From contig JAKUCV010007751.1 of assembly GCA_028386065.3 (NCBI GenBank), positions 28,159 to 92,158 on the forward strand: a DNA stretch of 64,000 nucleotides, in the 5' to 3' direction. How positions within the stretch are numbered: position 1 is the first letter of the stretch; every line of letters begins with the position of its first letter. Source of the DNA: Turnera subulata. Its lineage: Eukaryota > Streptophyta > Magnoliopsida > Malpighiales > Passifloraceae. The translations under genes were made by a program, and so were the position numbers. The notes under the pieces are model-generated. The model was not told the DNA's origin. It did no database searches and saw nothing but the letters and a program-made list of their open reading frames with translations. Shown here piece by piece: positions 43,084-55,355 of this stretch.

Positions 43084-45167
43084 CTTCCCTGTTAATTAGC
43101 TGAAGAAGAAAAGCTTTGTTACCGATGCAAATGACTAAATGTCGTGGGGAGCAATTGTTGAAAGGCAAGGCCTCTTATGCATATATATATATATATATAT
43201 ATATATGTGAACAACCATTAGCAGTTGCCAATTGGAACCTTTTCTTCCAGACTTGCATATGCTGTCATGTGGTGGGTTTTCCGACAGCCCCGATTTTATC
43301 TCATCATGTCTTGAAGCGAACAGATCATCAAATGATTTAGAAGCCATTCAAATCTCCATTTGCTAGCTACCAACATTATTTTGCGAAGATAGAGACGTAG
43401 AATAATAATCATCATTATTATCTCTAGTCTGACAGAATTGTTTCCCATTTCAGTGGCATGACAGTAAAAATAAAAGGTTGCCATCTTCAATACATTGATA
43501 TATGGGTGCATATGAAATGAAACAAAATGCAGATGCACACATGTGGATCGAAATCATGTCTTCAGGCGTCTTTTTTTTATTCTTTCAGCCAAAGGCATCA
43601 TGTGGCCCATCGACAACTCCCGCTTACAGTCATCGTTAGAGGGGACCAGAGGAATCTTGAGAGCCTTGGTTGCATATCCAGAATCGAAATATGCACGTAC
43701 ACGTTTGTTAATAAACTTCACATTTATTTATGGGTATTGAAACAAATTGGTGGGGTTTCATCAAGCTAGATCCACCAACATAGCATTCGTGTGGTGTGTA
43801 CATTAGTTTCATGCATTAGTTTGTAAATATGTCATACTAGGGAAGATCGCAAGTGACCTTCATTGAATAGACAACTGAGTCGCAATTATATACATAGATT
43901 GATTTTCTCGGGGTCTCTTATACCTCTATATTATGAATAGCCTAGTTATGAAATTTCGAATAATCATTAGATTTTTGAACAACTTCTCTGCGATTCTATG
44001 TGACATCATTGAAGTGGTCTGGAGATACTTTCTGCTTGGCTAAAGGAGACGGCTACAGTTATTGGAACTTCTAAAAGCTGATGGTCATGTTTGATCTATT
44101 AGTTTATCCTCATGATCTCATCCTCTAAGTCAGCATAGAAGAGCATATGTCCAGGTTGAGGACATCACAAAACTTGACAGAACATTACGAGTGTGTTCCT
44201 GCATTGTTTCAGTTGCCACTCACACAGCAGAAACGGTCTTCGTATAAAGGAGGGCCATATATATGCAAGTGTCAAAGCTGTCTCCGGTAAGCATATTATG
44301 CAATGCTGGGCAAGATGTTAGGCATGAAAAGCCTAGCTGTGGTACCTGGCGGTCTTGACCATCCAGATCTTAATGACTGACTGTCCATGCTATGATCAGT
44401 ACACAAAACAAAGACCATCCAAACTGCTATTTATGACCATCCAAACTTCTTCTAATGTTGTTGAAACAGGCAAAGCACACTGGGATTTCAACAACAATGA
44501 CTCTTCTTAACGTTTCATATTCAGTTAGAGCGTCATGTATGATTTCCCTAATCTGTATTTTGGTATTTTCACTTTTTTTTCTTTTGCAAGTCATTAAAAT
44601 TTTATCAAGGAGAGGAAGATAAAATTAATTACATCCATTCTACAGAATTTCAAGAGCGAGAAGCCTTTTGACTCCAATCTCTACCTGAATGTGTGGGAAG
44701 TAAATAACAATCGAAAATTTGTTGCTAGCACCTTCAGTCAGATGCAAGTAGAAAGTAACAAAGATACCGGTAAAGTGAATATTCATGAGGGCAACGTGGG
44801 TCGGCTTAGTTGGTTGAGGTTCTATTAGGTTGATAATTCAAAATTAGTGGGTACGGTCCCTCTCGGTGGGCATAATTTGTAAATTTCATTGCAAGCCAGA
44901 GAATCCGGTGGTTTGCTCCTAGCCCTTAAACTGAGGAGCCACCCTCAACCAAAACTTTTTCTTACAAAAAAAATCAAAAGTGAACTTGCTTTGCAATTTT
45001 TAATACTTCAAAATCAACAAAGCATGATTTTTTGCGTTACGCAAATATAAAAATAAATAGGAAGACAAAAGAATCCTGACCGTGTCTTCCAAGGAAGGAA
45101 CCGGAAAGCGAGAGAGAGAGATTTAGATTAATTTCAATTCAGTTAGAAGGAAGAGAAACTTAAAGAA
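43084..45167. other. Spacer with an AT microsatellite, a DUF241 scrap and a SINE-like stretch
   Basis: An (AT)n run lies at about 43180-43206. At about 44045-44180 a scrap on the plus strand resembles the N-terminal part of the DUF241 remnant at 29660 (GCTACAGTTATTGGAACTTC, then AGAGCATATGTCCAGGTTGAG), with stops. At about 44805-44900, GGCTTAGTTGGTTGAGG followed by GGGTACGGTCCC resembles A and B boxes of a tRNA-derived SINE; this is weak. No intact gene is seen. Confidence 0.4.
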
Positions 45168-46408
45168 ATGTAGGTTTCTCCTAAAAGGGCAAGTAGTGAT
45201 GATGAGGATGGTTGGGACAACGCGCGTGATGTGAATTATATTTACTTTATTGGTCTGCTGCAAACATATGAAAGCTTTGGATCGGAAAATTGGAACATAA
45301 TCGTCCGATACCTGGAAGGAATGCGCAAATCCCAAGTAAGTAGTAAAACCCTAACCCTATCATCAAACTTACAAAATCAGCAATTGCGTTATATATCTTT
45401 CCATCGATTTGATTGTTTGTGAGGTTTGCTGTTATAGGGTTTTGATGTGGAGCACCTGGAACCCCCGCCGCAACCTGTACCCCTGGTTCGGCCAATGTCC
45501 TTTTGGAGAAATCATTACAAACCTGTCATGTTATACGCTGCCCAGTCTGCCATTGCTCGTTTTAATGCAGTAAAGGTGTGCCCTTAATTTTCTGCCATCA
45601 ATTTTAATTACTTAACCATGACATCTTAAATATGATTTTGCTTTACGTAGGATAAAAACTTGCTGCTGTTTGAGGTTGTCAAGGCTAACATCAGGGTTAT
45701 ATATAGTAAACATACCGAGTTCTTCATGACCTTAAAGACCCTGGACAGATCCTCGCTGCTAATGGAAACAAACCTCGCCAAGATACTTTCCTCAACAACA
45801 ATGGACTGGGAGCCCCGACCTGGGAAAGACCGCGTCAAGACTTTTAAGCGCAAAACGGAGCATGTCGATAATGATGATGATGATGATGACCCCTTTGCCT
45901 ATGAGGTTTGTCGCTCTTGTTGTCGTGACACTGATCTTCTCCAGGCACTTGACCGATTTAACAGCTTCCGCCGTCATCCTACAAGTAACTCCAATGGGAA
46001 AAAAATCCGTGTTTGCCTTGGTCATCCATACCATGGTTGCAGGATCAGACTTTGCATCGAGGCTTGTGTAAAGAGGGTAAAAATGTTTTGTCAGTCTTTG
46101 ATAGCTAGCATGCTTGATTGTTCTCTATCCTTTTTTATTCTTGGATGGATGTGCATTTATAGACGTAAACCTTTTCCCTTAGTTTTGCTGCAGTGATCTT
46201 TTGTGAATATTATAATTATTTGCCTTCTCTTATAAAAACTACTTGGATTGAAGTGTATTGGCTTTTCTTTTTCAGTTGTAGCTCGAGGAAGAAAAAAGTG
46301 ACAACTTAGGCCTTTATGACGTCCAGAGTTCAGAATGCCTAGTTGGGCCAGATGCTGATCCTAATCATCTATATTTGATAGCTTGTCTGGGTCGTGATAT
46401 GATTGGCC
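45168..46408 (+). pseudogene. UPF0725/cystatin-like gene with an early stop, interrupted by a LINE
   Basis: Exons 45168-45335, 45438-45575, 45651-46076 and 46282-46408 join in phase with GT-AG introns. The protein has an acidic N-terminus (SSDDEDGWD), a short KSQGFDVEHLEPP linker, and a middle part (AAQSAIARFN, then FEVVKANIRVIYSKHTEFFM) that follows the cystatin-like fold of plant UPF0725/DUF626 proteins. A run of Asp follows near 45870. These families are of uncertain function. The only ATG in frame before exon 1's conserved part (45168) is followed at once by TAG. CAG to TAG is the simplest explanation, and it would abolish the start. A 6.2-kb LINE lies 11 bases beyond the donor at 46409, and I found no later exon past it. 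It is probably dead. Confidence 0.55.
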
Positions 46409-46606
46409 GTGAGTACTTTTTTGATTGAAACAATGATCTTTATTAATTGTAAAGAGGTATACAAAAGCTGGGTATAAACCCATCAGAGTTCGCAGACCCG
46501 CGGTAAAGCAACTGCAGATATAGATATACTATGTAGCTCTACATTAACATCACAGAGGAGACTTCAGGTTCACCATATAAGCACTGCAGGGGACACAAGT
46601 TTGCCG

Positions 46607-47787
46607 CTACTTCTTATCTAATAAAATGAACTTTCTTTGCAGACCTTTCAAATTAATCACTGTGATGGCATTTGCGATTACGCAGGATGCACTAAACGGA
46701 AAATCAGGGTGCAATGCCTTTATCCAACTAGTAGCATGTACCAAAACAAGGTCAACGACTCTATCACAATCAGCATAGGTTTGATCAAAGACTCTTCTAT
46801 TCCTTTCAAGCCAAATTGCCCAAAGAGCTGAGTACCCGATTATGACCCAGGAGGACTTGCAATTGGAATATGGAGACAGAAAAGACCACTTCAGTAAAAA
46901 ATCTTCAAAGGATGCTGGTTGTATCCACACTACACCCCACCATCGACATATTTTACTCCAAATCTTCCAAACAACGCGCAGGATAATAGAAGGTGGTCTC
47001 GGGTTTCCAGATGAGTTTGACACATAGGACAAAGAGAATCAGCTAAAGACATGATACCTCTGATTCAGAGTTTGTCTTTTGTAGGAATCCCGTTGTTGAT
47101 GGCAAGCCACACCCAACACTCCACTTTGAAAGGAGTCAGTGCCATCCAAGGTTAAGGGCTGGATCTATGGGTGTTTAGCTTCTTATAGATAAAAGCCCTG
47201 CCATTCCTAACCGAGTACATACCTTTGCTATCGTCACTCCATACACGATAGTCCTGCTTTGAAGGACACAAGGTGACATCCTCCAAGTCCTTTTCCAAGC
47301 ATTTAACAACCTGAAGCTCCCACTCCCTCAAACTTCTCCTCCAAAGAGACAGCCAAGCCTGTCGATTCTCCCCATGTGTCAAGCATTCAGCCACGCTCCA
47401 TGTTTTGCAAGTGGATAATGAGAATAGTCGTGAATACTTGTCTTTGAATATACCCTTACCTGACCAATTTTCATACCAAAATAAAGCCACGTTACCGCTC
47501 CCAATTTGAATTTTGGAGCCACCCATAAGGGAAACACCTGATTGACTATTACGAGTACCCGATTGCACCATATTTCGCCAAGTCACTGATGCATTAGTGA
47601 GAGTGAACTGATCACCGAGAGGAGTCTGTGCCTCACATTTTCTTTTAATCAACAGCTTCCATTCTTTCTCATCCCTTTTGGTAAATTTCCAGACCCACTT
47701 AAACAATAGGCATTGGTTTGTTATGGCAAGATTGAGGATTCCCATACCTCCATTTTCATTTGGTTTTGCAATTCGGTTCCAAGCCAC
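46607..47787 (-). pseudogene. LINE ORF2 C-terminal part
   Basis: Two open pieces. The first, 47787-47152, contains MAWNRIAKPNENGGMGILNL and ALFWYENWSGKG, typical of the region after the reverse transcriptase in plant LINEs. The second, 47032-46607, contains SALWAIWLERNRRVFDQ, the end of the zinc-type RVT-associated domain. Frame breaks separate them. Confidence 0.7.
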
Positions 47788-48229
47788 GAAACATGCCTTT
47801 CTACCACCCTCTACGCCACCCTAGAAGAAATTTCTTTGAATCTGAATAATCTTTTTTGCCACTACACATGGAAGCTTGAACATAGACATATAGTACACCG
47901 GGAGCCCACTCAAAACCGATTTAAACATTGTCACCCTTCCTCCAATAGACAAATGTTTACCCTTCCAAGCTTTTAATTTGTTGGAAAATTTGTCTAAGAC
48001 CGGTTTTCATGCCGTCACCTTCCTCATGTTTGCTCCAAAGGGGAAACCGAGATATTTGAAGGGAAGAAACTCGGCTCGGCTATGAAGCATACCTGTAATA
48101 CATGACACCTCAGACCGTCTTAAGCATACCCCGATCACACTACTTTTTGAGAAATTAATGCTCATTCCCGACAAGACTTCAAAGATTCGAAGGCATCTTT
48201 TGAGGTTGAGCAACGAGTGTGACTCGGGA

Positions 48230-49783
48230 GGGGAAAAGAGTATCGTGTCATCGGCGTACTGCAGAATTGAGATTGGAATGTCCTGGACACAAACCTCATC
48301 TAATCAGATGCAGGCTACGAGCTTTATCCAGAATGCTTGAAAGTCCCTCGGCTACTATGTTAAACAGGAAAGGAGACAGAGGGTCGCCCTGTTTAAGTCC
48401 CCTTCCGGTGGAGAATTCCTCTGTGGGTGAGCCATTAATGAGAATAGCAACTCTTGCTGATGATATACACTCAAAGATCCATGACCTCCATCTTTCGCCG
48501 AATCCCATAGCTTCCATGACCTACAAAAGATATCTCCAGTCAACTGAATCGTAAGCCTTTTTGAAATCTATCTTCCATAGCACTGATTCCTTCTTGTTTT
48601 TCTTCAATTCATGCACAACTTCATTTGCGGAGAAGGCTCCATCCATAATCCTCCTACCCTCTATGAAGGCAGTTTGTTGCATTCCAATCACCTCTGGCAA
48701 AACCTGCTTCAGACGCAAAGATAAGATCTTTGATATGATTTTATACAGCCCATTCACAAGGGTGATGGGCCTAAAATCATCCAGCGAGTCAGCCCCAGCC
48801 CGCTTCGCAATAAGAGTGATAAAAGCCGTATTGACTCCTTTGGGGAGCCTGGAATTTTCTGCAAATTGCTTTAGTATCTCAAGGAGATCATCTTTGATAA
48901 GAGCCCAGCATCTCTTATAGAAGGAGAAATTGAAACCGTCGGGCCCGGGCGCTTTTGAACTGTCATAACTCCAAATTGCAGCTTTCAATTCCTCAAGAGT
49001 AAAGGGTCTTTCAATGTCAGCAGCAGATTCAGGATTTAGACGTCTGAATCTGAGAGATCCGATGGAGGGGCGAGGCCCCGATTTGCCCCTATACAATCTC
49101 TCAAAATAGCTTCTGCATTCTGACTTCATTTCCTCGGGATCAGTAAACATCCGGCCATTCCCATTGATGTGATCAATACGGTTTTTTCGCCCCCTAATGG
49201 ATGCCGATAGCTGGAAAAACCTAGTGTTATGATCTTCAAGCCGGACCCAATTAATCTGGGCTTTTTGTCTCCATAAAGCTTCATGTTGTTTCGTTTTCAT
49301 TTCAAACTGGGCCTTAAGATCACATAACAGACCATATTCTGAAGATGACAGGGGCCTGATTTCTGCAGTTTTGTCGAGCTCGTCCAAACTTTGTTGAATA
49401 TCCTCCAAGCACAATTTTAGATTTTGAAAAACCTCCTTATTCCACCGAGACAGACTTTTCCTTATAAAACCCAATTTTTTGAGTAAACGGAATCTCCCAG
49501 GATGTTCAGTGCACGCTGACTTCCACATATCTGTGATGGCAGCCATGAAGTCAGGATGATCCCACCATGCTGTGATAAATCTAAAAGGCTTTTTTCCCCA
49601 TACGACTTGATCCTGTGAGAGAAACAACGGGCATTGATCTGATCTCTGTTTACTCCCAAATGTGAGGTGAAGAGAAAGAAACCATATACACCACTCCCCC
49701 TCTGCAAACATTTGGTCAATCTTGCTAGCAGAAAACAAATTACCCCATGTATATAATCTATCAGAGAGAGCAAATTCAATCAA
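48230..49783 (-). pseudogene. LINE reverse transcriptase region, broken
   Basis: The frame 49783-48521 carries the start of the reverse transcriptase (DFRPITLVNGLYKIISKIL, then FIEGRRIMDGAF and FKKAYDSVDW) and ends at a TAG where the frame otherwise continues into 48517-48296 (GRGLKQGDPLSPFLFNIVAE). After a frameshift, YADDTILFS, the catalytic motif, is found at about 48259-48236. All motifs are present and in order, but one stop and one frameshift prevent a single product. Confidence 0.8.
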
Positions 49784-50340
49784 ATTAAGGTTCTGGATGA
49801 AACCATTAGAAGTTGCGGCACCCCTGTTGCAAACTCGCCCGCTTTTCCTATCAGAGACCGAAAGAGTCCGTTGAAATCACCGAGAACTAGCCACGGTGAT
49901 GTAAAGTCCGCCTTCAGCAATGACAACTTTTCAAACATAGAAATCCTCTCCTCCAAATTCGTGCTACCGTAAACTCCACATATAGTGACTCTGCAATTAT
50001 TAGAGCATAGAATCCCTTCCACGATGATCCAATGGCTATCTACTACAATCCTTTCCGGTTTGAAAACTGAGATATCCCATATAAGTATATGCCCACCTGC
50101 TCTACCATTGGAATCGAATGCTGCATATTCTATATTTCCAGGGCCCTACAATTTGTGACACATCACTAGGTTCATTTTGGGGCATTTAGTTTTGCATAAG
50201 AAAGCAACACCAACATTTAGCCTATGAATAAGACTACGTACCTGTGTTTGTTTGCTACCATCACCAGAGCCTCTGATATTCCAAGAAAGAATTTTGATCA
50301 TGATGATATGAGAAGGCGCAAAAAAGATGGAAGCACTCAA
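49780..50340 (-). pseudogene. LINE endonuclease region, broken
   Basis: From 50322 the frame gives MIKILSWNIRGSG, the start of the apurinic-type endonuclease, and ends at 50146. A second piece, 50022-49780, contains ICGVYGS and LVLGDFN, later motifs of the same domain. The domain is recognisable but interrupted. Confidence 0.7.
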
Positions 50341-51290
50341 GCCTCAGCCCGAGACTTTGCCCATTCAAAAGCCTCGCTGACAACCATTGACTCTACGAGC
50401 TGGTCTGTTTCAATCCGACATCCTGACCTGTCCCATCCAATGGAATCCCCAATATGATTGGTTTCTTGGGCTTCCAAAGCACTGAAAGACACTGGCACAA
50501 ATTCTTTGCATGCAGGAGCCTTGCCAGCTCGTTGATTCATCCTCATGATAATAGAATCTGACTCCAACTGATGGCTTTCAGGTGTTGAAATCACACTCCC
50601 AGCCTTCGATATGAACTTAGTCTTGCGAGGTCTTCCTGAATTCATTTGCTGCAGTACCTCAAGTACCTTCCGTTCAACAACCATATTGAAAGAATGACAG
50701 TTATTGGTACTTAAGGAGGGAGACCATGAACCATTCCATGAGGATAAGGTGTTTTCGATGACACGATTACTAGATGAAGCAGAATCGTCAATTAGGATTG
50801 GTATTGGGCTTCTTACAAGGGATGTGATTATAGAGGGTGAACTCAAATATGGAACTAAAGGCAAATGTTGTGGGCTAATTGGGGCAGGTCTACGGTAAAC
50901 ACATGGCTTGATTGTTGGGTTCCATGAAGATGGGCTAAGTATGGGAGACCTTGGGCCTTGTGTGGTTGGGCTTTGTTGTGTTTGAACTCATGTTTGAGGA
51001 TTCGGCTGCTACAAGTGGGGTGGGGTCGGGTACATCAGGTGATATTTCATGTTCATCCATTTCAGATGGAATAGATTTAGGAGAGTGTGCTGATTGAGGC
51101 CGTTGGGGTGACTCGGGTATTGGGTTAGACTTCTCGATAATTGGGCGTAATTCAAATGGGTCCTCGGAACCTGATGATAAGTGGGTTGTTTGAGGTGCAC
51201 GGGTGTCTGGGGTGTGGTGTAATTGACAGTTTTTGTTGGAACTGCAAGGGTCGTCGTTATGGGGTTGTTGCCGAGGAGTGTGCGCTGACT

Positions 51291-52589
51291 CTAGGTGGCT
51301 GGAGGTCTTGCCGGTAGGCCGTGCTTTTCCAGCCTGAGCATTGCAGCTGATAGTGTCTTTGGACCGTTCCCAATCAAACGGATCATACTGGACTCAAAGA
51401 TCCCGATTTCATAACTGTGAGACCCAAACTTGACTTGCAAAACTTTATTGATGTAGCAATTTATTTCAGTCAAAACAAGGATCTCTTCTACGTCCATTCT
51501 TGTTTTTGACCGAGTCATAGGACACAACTCTACCATAGAACCAATACTCGACATGATTACCCGGAAAAAATCCTCTGTCCACGCGTTGGGAGGGACGCCT
51601 CTGACCAGGATCCAGCATAGTCGATTATAAGCACCATCACCTTCTTTCCATGGTCTGAAGGTATGAAAAGCCTGCAGCGTATTTTCATCCCTGTTGTTTA
51701 GCATGTTCTGCATATGATCACCTGATTCAAACACAATGAGAAAAGCAACACCACCCGCTGGTATTACTTTACTGACACCGCTCCCAGAATAAGAAAATAG
51801 ATCCGAGACATCATCAAGGGGCATCGGTGATTTAAGCACCCCATAGATACTTCTATGCAGCCATTCAAGTGTGCCATCTTTAGGGACAAAGGTCATAGAT
51901 TCTTCGTGTGTGCTGCTGTTCTTTGTACGCTCAATGGTTGGGCGAACCACGTCGACGAAAGAACGAGAATCCTTTTGTTGTGCCTGTGTTGCCAAAGGAA
52001 GTCTACTCGTTCTCGGAAGTGTAGGCTGGTGCAGGTTCTGCAACCTGGGATTCCTTGACCTATTCTTTGCTAAATTAGCCATCAAATTCTCCCCATCCAC
52101 TACCATCGAGTTGATGCGGTGGAGGAGATGTTGGACATTAAGATTGTTTTTGAAGCGCACAAACCCATATCGCTTCCCACTCTTGTTTGGTTTTAATGGC
52201 ACAAACACATCCATGACGTCGCCATGTTTTGACATTACTAAGTGAATGTCCATGGGTAACCATCGGTTTGGAAGGTTTGCCACATAGATGCTCACTACCT
52301 GATTATTGTCAATAGCGGATTGGATAGTTCTACGGTTCCATTTGGAAAACTGTGATGGTGTGATGATAGGTGGTAGAGATTGATGTTTTGGTTCAGTGGA
52401 ATATTGGGTTTGGGTGGGGTGGTAGGTTTGAGTCAGCGAGGGGGTTGGATAGGTGATAGGTTGGATTTTTGATGATGAGGGCTGGGTGTTTGGGTTCAGG
52501 GCGGTCGGAAATCTTGGCTGGTGGTGGTGCAGTTGGTGCCCGCCTGGAAGACCAGGAGACATAGGATGGGAGAGAACAAAGGAGGTCAT
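51291..52589 (-). CDS. LINE ORF1 protein with an RRM
   Basis: An intact frame of 432 residues at the 5' end of the LINE. A Pro/Gln/His-rich N-terminus is followed at about residues 95-170 by an RNA recognition motif with RNP2 (SIYVANLP) and RNP1 (KRYGFVRF). Further on, WILVRGVPPNAWTEDFF is typical of the region after the RRM in plant LINE ORF1 proteins. ORF1 binds the element's RNA. The following frame, 50864-50337, may be a detached tail of the same protein. It survives open although ORF2 is broken. Confidence 0.7.
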   Translation of the reverse strand: MTSFVLSHPMSPGLPGGHQLHHHQPRFPTALNPNTQPSSSKIQPITYPTPSLTQTYHPTQTQYSTEPKHQSLPPIITPSQFSKWNRRTIQSAIDNNQVVSIYVANLPNRWLPMDIHLVMSKHGDVMDVFVPLKPNKSGKRYGFVRFKNNLNVQHLLHRINSMVVDGENLMANLAKNRSRNPRLQNLHQPTLPRTSRLPLATQAQQKDSRSFVDVVRPTIERTKNSSTHEESMTFVPKDGTLEWLHRSIYGVLKSPMPLDDVSDLFSYSGSGVSKVIPAGGVAFLIVFESGDHMQNMLNNRDENTLQAFHTFRPWKEGDGAYNRLCWILVRGVPPNAWTEDFFRVIMSSIGSMVELCPMTRSKTRMDVEEILVLTEINCYINKVLQVKFGSHSYEIGIFESSMIRLIGNGPKTLSAAMLRLEKHGLPARPPAT

Positions 52590-52639
52590 AGTTTTTCAAA
52601 TGTTGTGCTTGACAACGATGTGTTGGCCGTGAGTACTTT

Positions 52640-54529
52640 GTTAGTGCTGAGGTGGTGTTCGATAATAAGAACCATGCAGTTAGTGATATTCCAGTGCTTC
52701 ATCGGTCTAATCCCTTCCCATCTGATAGGTAAACCAGCTGCTGCTTTAATTAGTGGCATAACTTTGTTCTATGAACTCTTGTGTCCAACAAGTCTTCGCT
52801 TCATGTTTATCTTTTCTTTTTTTGTTTTATGTTTCTTGTGAATTACTTCTACAATTGGAAACCAGATATGGTGCTGCTTAGCTTTTCTTGGTGTTATGTT
52901 CTGAAAGGTGTTTTCTGGAGTCAAAGCAACTATTAGATTTTAATCTGATAATTTTTGGTTTCATGGCGAGAATAGCTTACCTTTCTGTTGGGATGATTCA
53001 CCTCTTTTTCTTTCTTCCACTTTGTTTTGCGAAATCTTGTAGATCTTGAAAACTCTTTGAAGTTTTGCATTTTGATGCATAGAATGATGGCTTGTTTTTA
53101 CAAATGAGAAGCAAAAAATCATGAAAATGTATGAACTTTTTCAATTTCGATACACAGAATGACATGCTAGCTACAAACCACAATGTTACTTTTTCGGGGA
53201 ACACTAATTCTTGCTTGTTTTTGTGTATGCGAATGTCACTTTTCTACTATTATCTTCTCTTAAGAATTGCCTTTGCACTGCCTTTTAAGCCCATTGTTTC
53301 TTTAGGCATAAATTGGGTTTTCCGGAGGTCCTGTGTTACACATGTTATTCATGTAATCTCCTTTTGTATTAAGATGAGAGCTATATTGTTGTACTTCAAC
53401 TTATCTATTGAAGTCCCATTTATCTGATAGCCACACCTTGAAGTCCCAGGACAATATATAGTCAGTGCAAATATGTTTTTCAGTTCCAATGTCGCAGAAT
53501 TCTTGTTAGGAAATGCAGTAGTTTGCAAATGATAGAGCAAGAAAAAAGGAAATGGAACTACCAGATGAAATTTGGTGGGAATAATGTTTGGATCAGATGT
53601 TTTGGGCTAATGACATGCTTTGGGGATGATTAAAGAATCAGTTAAACTAGTTCAAGCTAGGGATTTACAAGGTTTATTGTGGAAACTGATTAACAAACCA
53701 TTTCGAAAGTGTTAGTTGGGAACGAGTACCTTCTAAGTATGCCATCTATCGGATAAGTACAGGTACTTATATTCGATATATGTTGGTCTTAATGGTGGTC
53801 TCTCTAGGGTTCAATTCAGTATGTTATTTGACGACATCAGTTTGTTACTGGTGAAATAGTACAAAGATCCACTATCTAGTTCTACGGTGAAAAATGGTAT
53901 ATGATATGTAATTATGTGTATCCTATCATGTCAAGATTTGGCACTTTTATGGACTATATTTACAAGTTTTTTTTTTTTTTGAGAAACGGCTATATTTACT
54001 AGTTCGCGATTCTTCAGGAGATTTTTCTCTTTCTGATTCCTTGTAGATGACATATTTAAGGTTCGTATTATTTTGGGGATTTGCATTATTTATCATCCTT
54101 TCTACGGGTCTATATCAATATTATTTGTCCTGTTTGGGGTTTGGAATATCCCTCCAGATGATGTTGTCTGCTCGGCTTGGTGGTGAAGCTTGCGTCCTGC
54201 ATGCATTGTCCAAGCCAAGAAGGGTAGTGCCATCGTGATGACGAACAATCCGAGGACAATTGTGGTTGATCTCCCACACATTCAGTGTAAGAAATTAGAG
54301 TTAAAATGACACTACCAATGTATAAGAGATACCACGCTCGGATTAAAATAGGAAACCTTAAAGGAGTGTAGGCAATAGAAGGTAGAATAGATAAAATTAA
54401 GCAATCAATTTAAGAGTATGCTAATGTGGGTTTTGATATAAACGTGTTCATATCTTATATATACAATCAACTAATACAAAAAGGTGGAGATACAAAATTG
54501 GTGTTGGACAATTGATCCAAGGGGTTAAA
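52640..54529. other. Spacer after the LINE
   Basis: No gene supported. The beginning should be the continuation of the intron into which the LINE inserted, but I could not find a convincing next exon. From about 54260 the sequence is the DUF241 downstream flank (TCTCCCACACATTCAGTGTAAG), shared with 41970 and 63090. Confidence 0.4.
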
Positions 54530-55355
54530 CTAGTGGTCAAGAAGATTGAGGAGGGAGACTATAGTTTTGAGCAATCTCCTATAGACACACTCCAGCTCCT
54601 CTACATCCTGCATGCTGGACTCTAGTGACTGCAGTCCTTTCAATGCATTCTGCACTTGTTCTGGATTGATTTCTTTGCTTGATTCCAGGACAAGCAATTC
54701 TGCGTTCATTTTTTACAACTTGGCAGGCATCCACTTCTCCTTGAGGTGAAACCCGTTTGGGCTTGGAGTGCGGTATTCTTGAAACGATAGACCAACCTCC
54801 TTGCCTTGATTTTGCCATTATGGATACACTGAAGACAATATTGATGCAAACACTGAAGCGCATACTTGTTCGACCTCTTTTTTAGCATGCTAGAACTAGC
54901 CGATGAGGAAGAGTCTAAGGTGTTGTTGTTCTCCACTGCCTTCAAATTTCTCAAGATCTTGACAATTGCTTTCCTACTCTATAGGCTTCAGTATCACTAG
55001 AATAGGAAGATTTTCCTCCTCTTTTCTGCAAAAAAATGATTGGATCTCCATCAAGCAGTCCCTAAGTTGCAAAATTTCCGGTGGAATTGCAGGCATCCAA
55101 CAACTAGAGTGATCCATCCAACAAGTAATCCGCAGATTCATCTAAGAGAGCTTGACGAGTGATGGGCAGCTGAAGCAAAGCATCAATCGGATCCAACAAT
55201 TCTTTCAGACTACCAAATTTATAGGAGGCAGAAGAGGATGTTGCTTGCGATGATTTTAGCCTGTCGAGTTGTGACTCAACATCCGCATTAAGAGGATGAG
55301 ATCTTGAGGGCAAGCTGGTTGAACGAACGTGGCAGGCACCCTTGGTGGCACCCAT
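54530..55355 (-). pseudogene. DUF241 family, copy c (pseudogene)
   Basis: The start (ATG at 55355, MGATKGACHVRSTSLPSRSH) and first 80 or so residues are good, ending in YLLDGSL, after which frames shift repeatedly. Pieces of the rest are legible in other frames: NLKAVENNNTLDSSSSA, SRQGGWSIVSRIPHSKPKRV, and a tail near 54600. The original stop position is at 54530. Several small indels relative to copies a and b (for example within 54960-55080) make it non-functional. Confidence 0.8.

Larger units (their letters stand above)
46420..52622 (-). mobile_element. Near full-length L1-type LINE, degenerate
   Basis: Perfect 17-base duplications TTGGCCGTGAGTACTTT flank it at 46403-46419 and 52623-52639. 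Read on the minus strand the order is ORF1 with an RRM (52589-51291), then endonuclease, reverse transcriptase and a C-terminal zinc-type region, then a short A-rich end. The length, about 6.2 kb, is that of a full plant LINE. Several stops and at least one frameshift disrupt ORF2, so it is inactive. The insertion lies just inside the last visible intron of the UPF0725-like gene, antisense to it. Confidence 0.88.

Noticed and set aside
43180..43206. AT dinucleotide run as a possible regulatory element
   Set aside because: An ordinary microsatellite; nothing ties it to function beyond lying upstream of DUF241 copy b.
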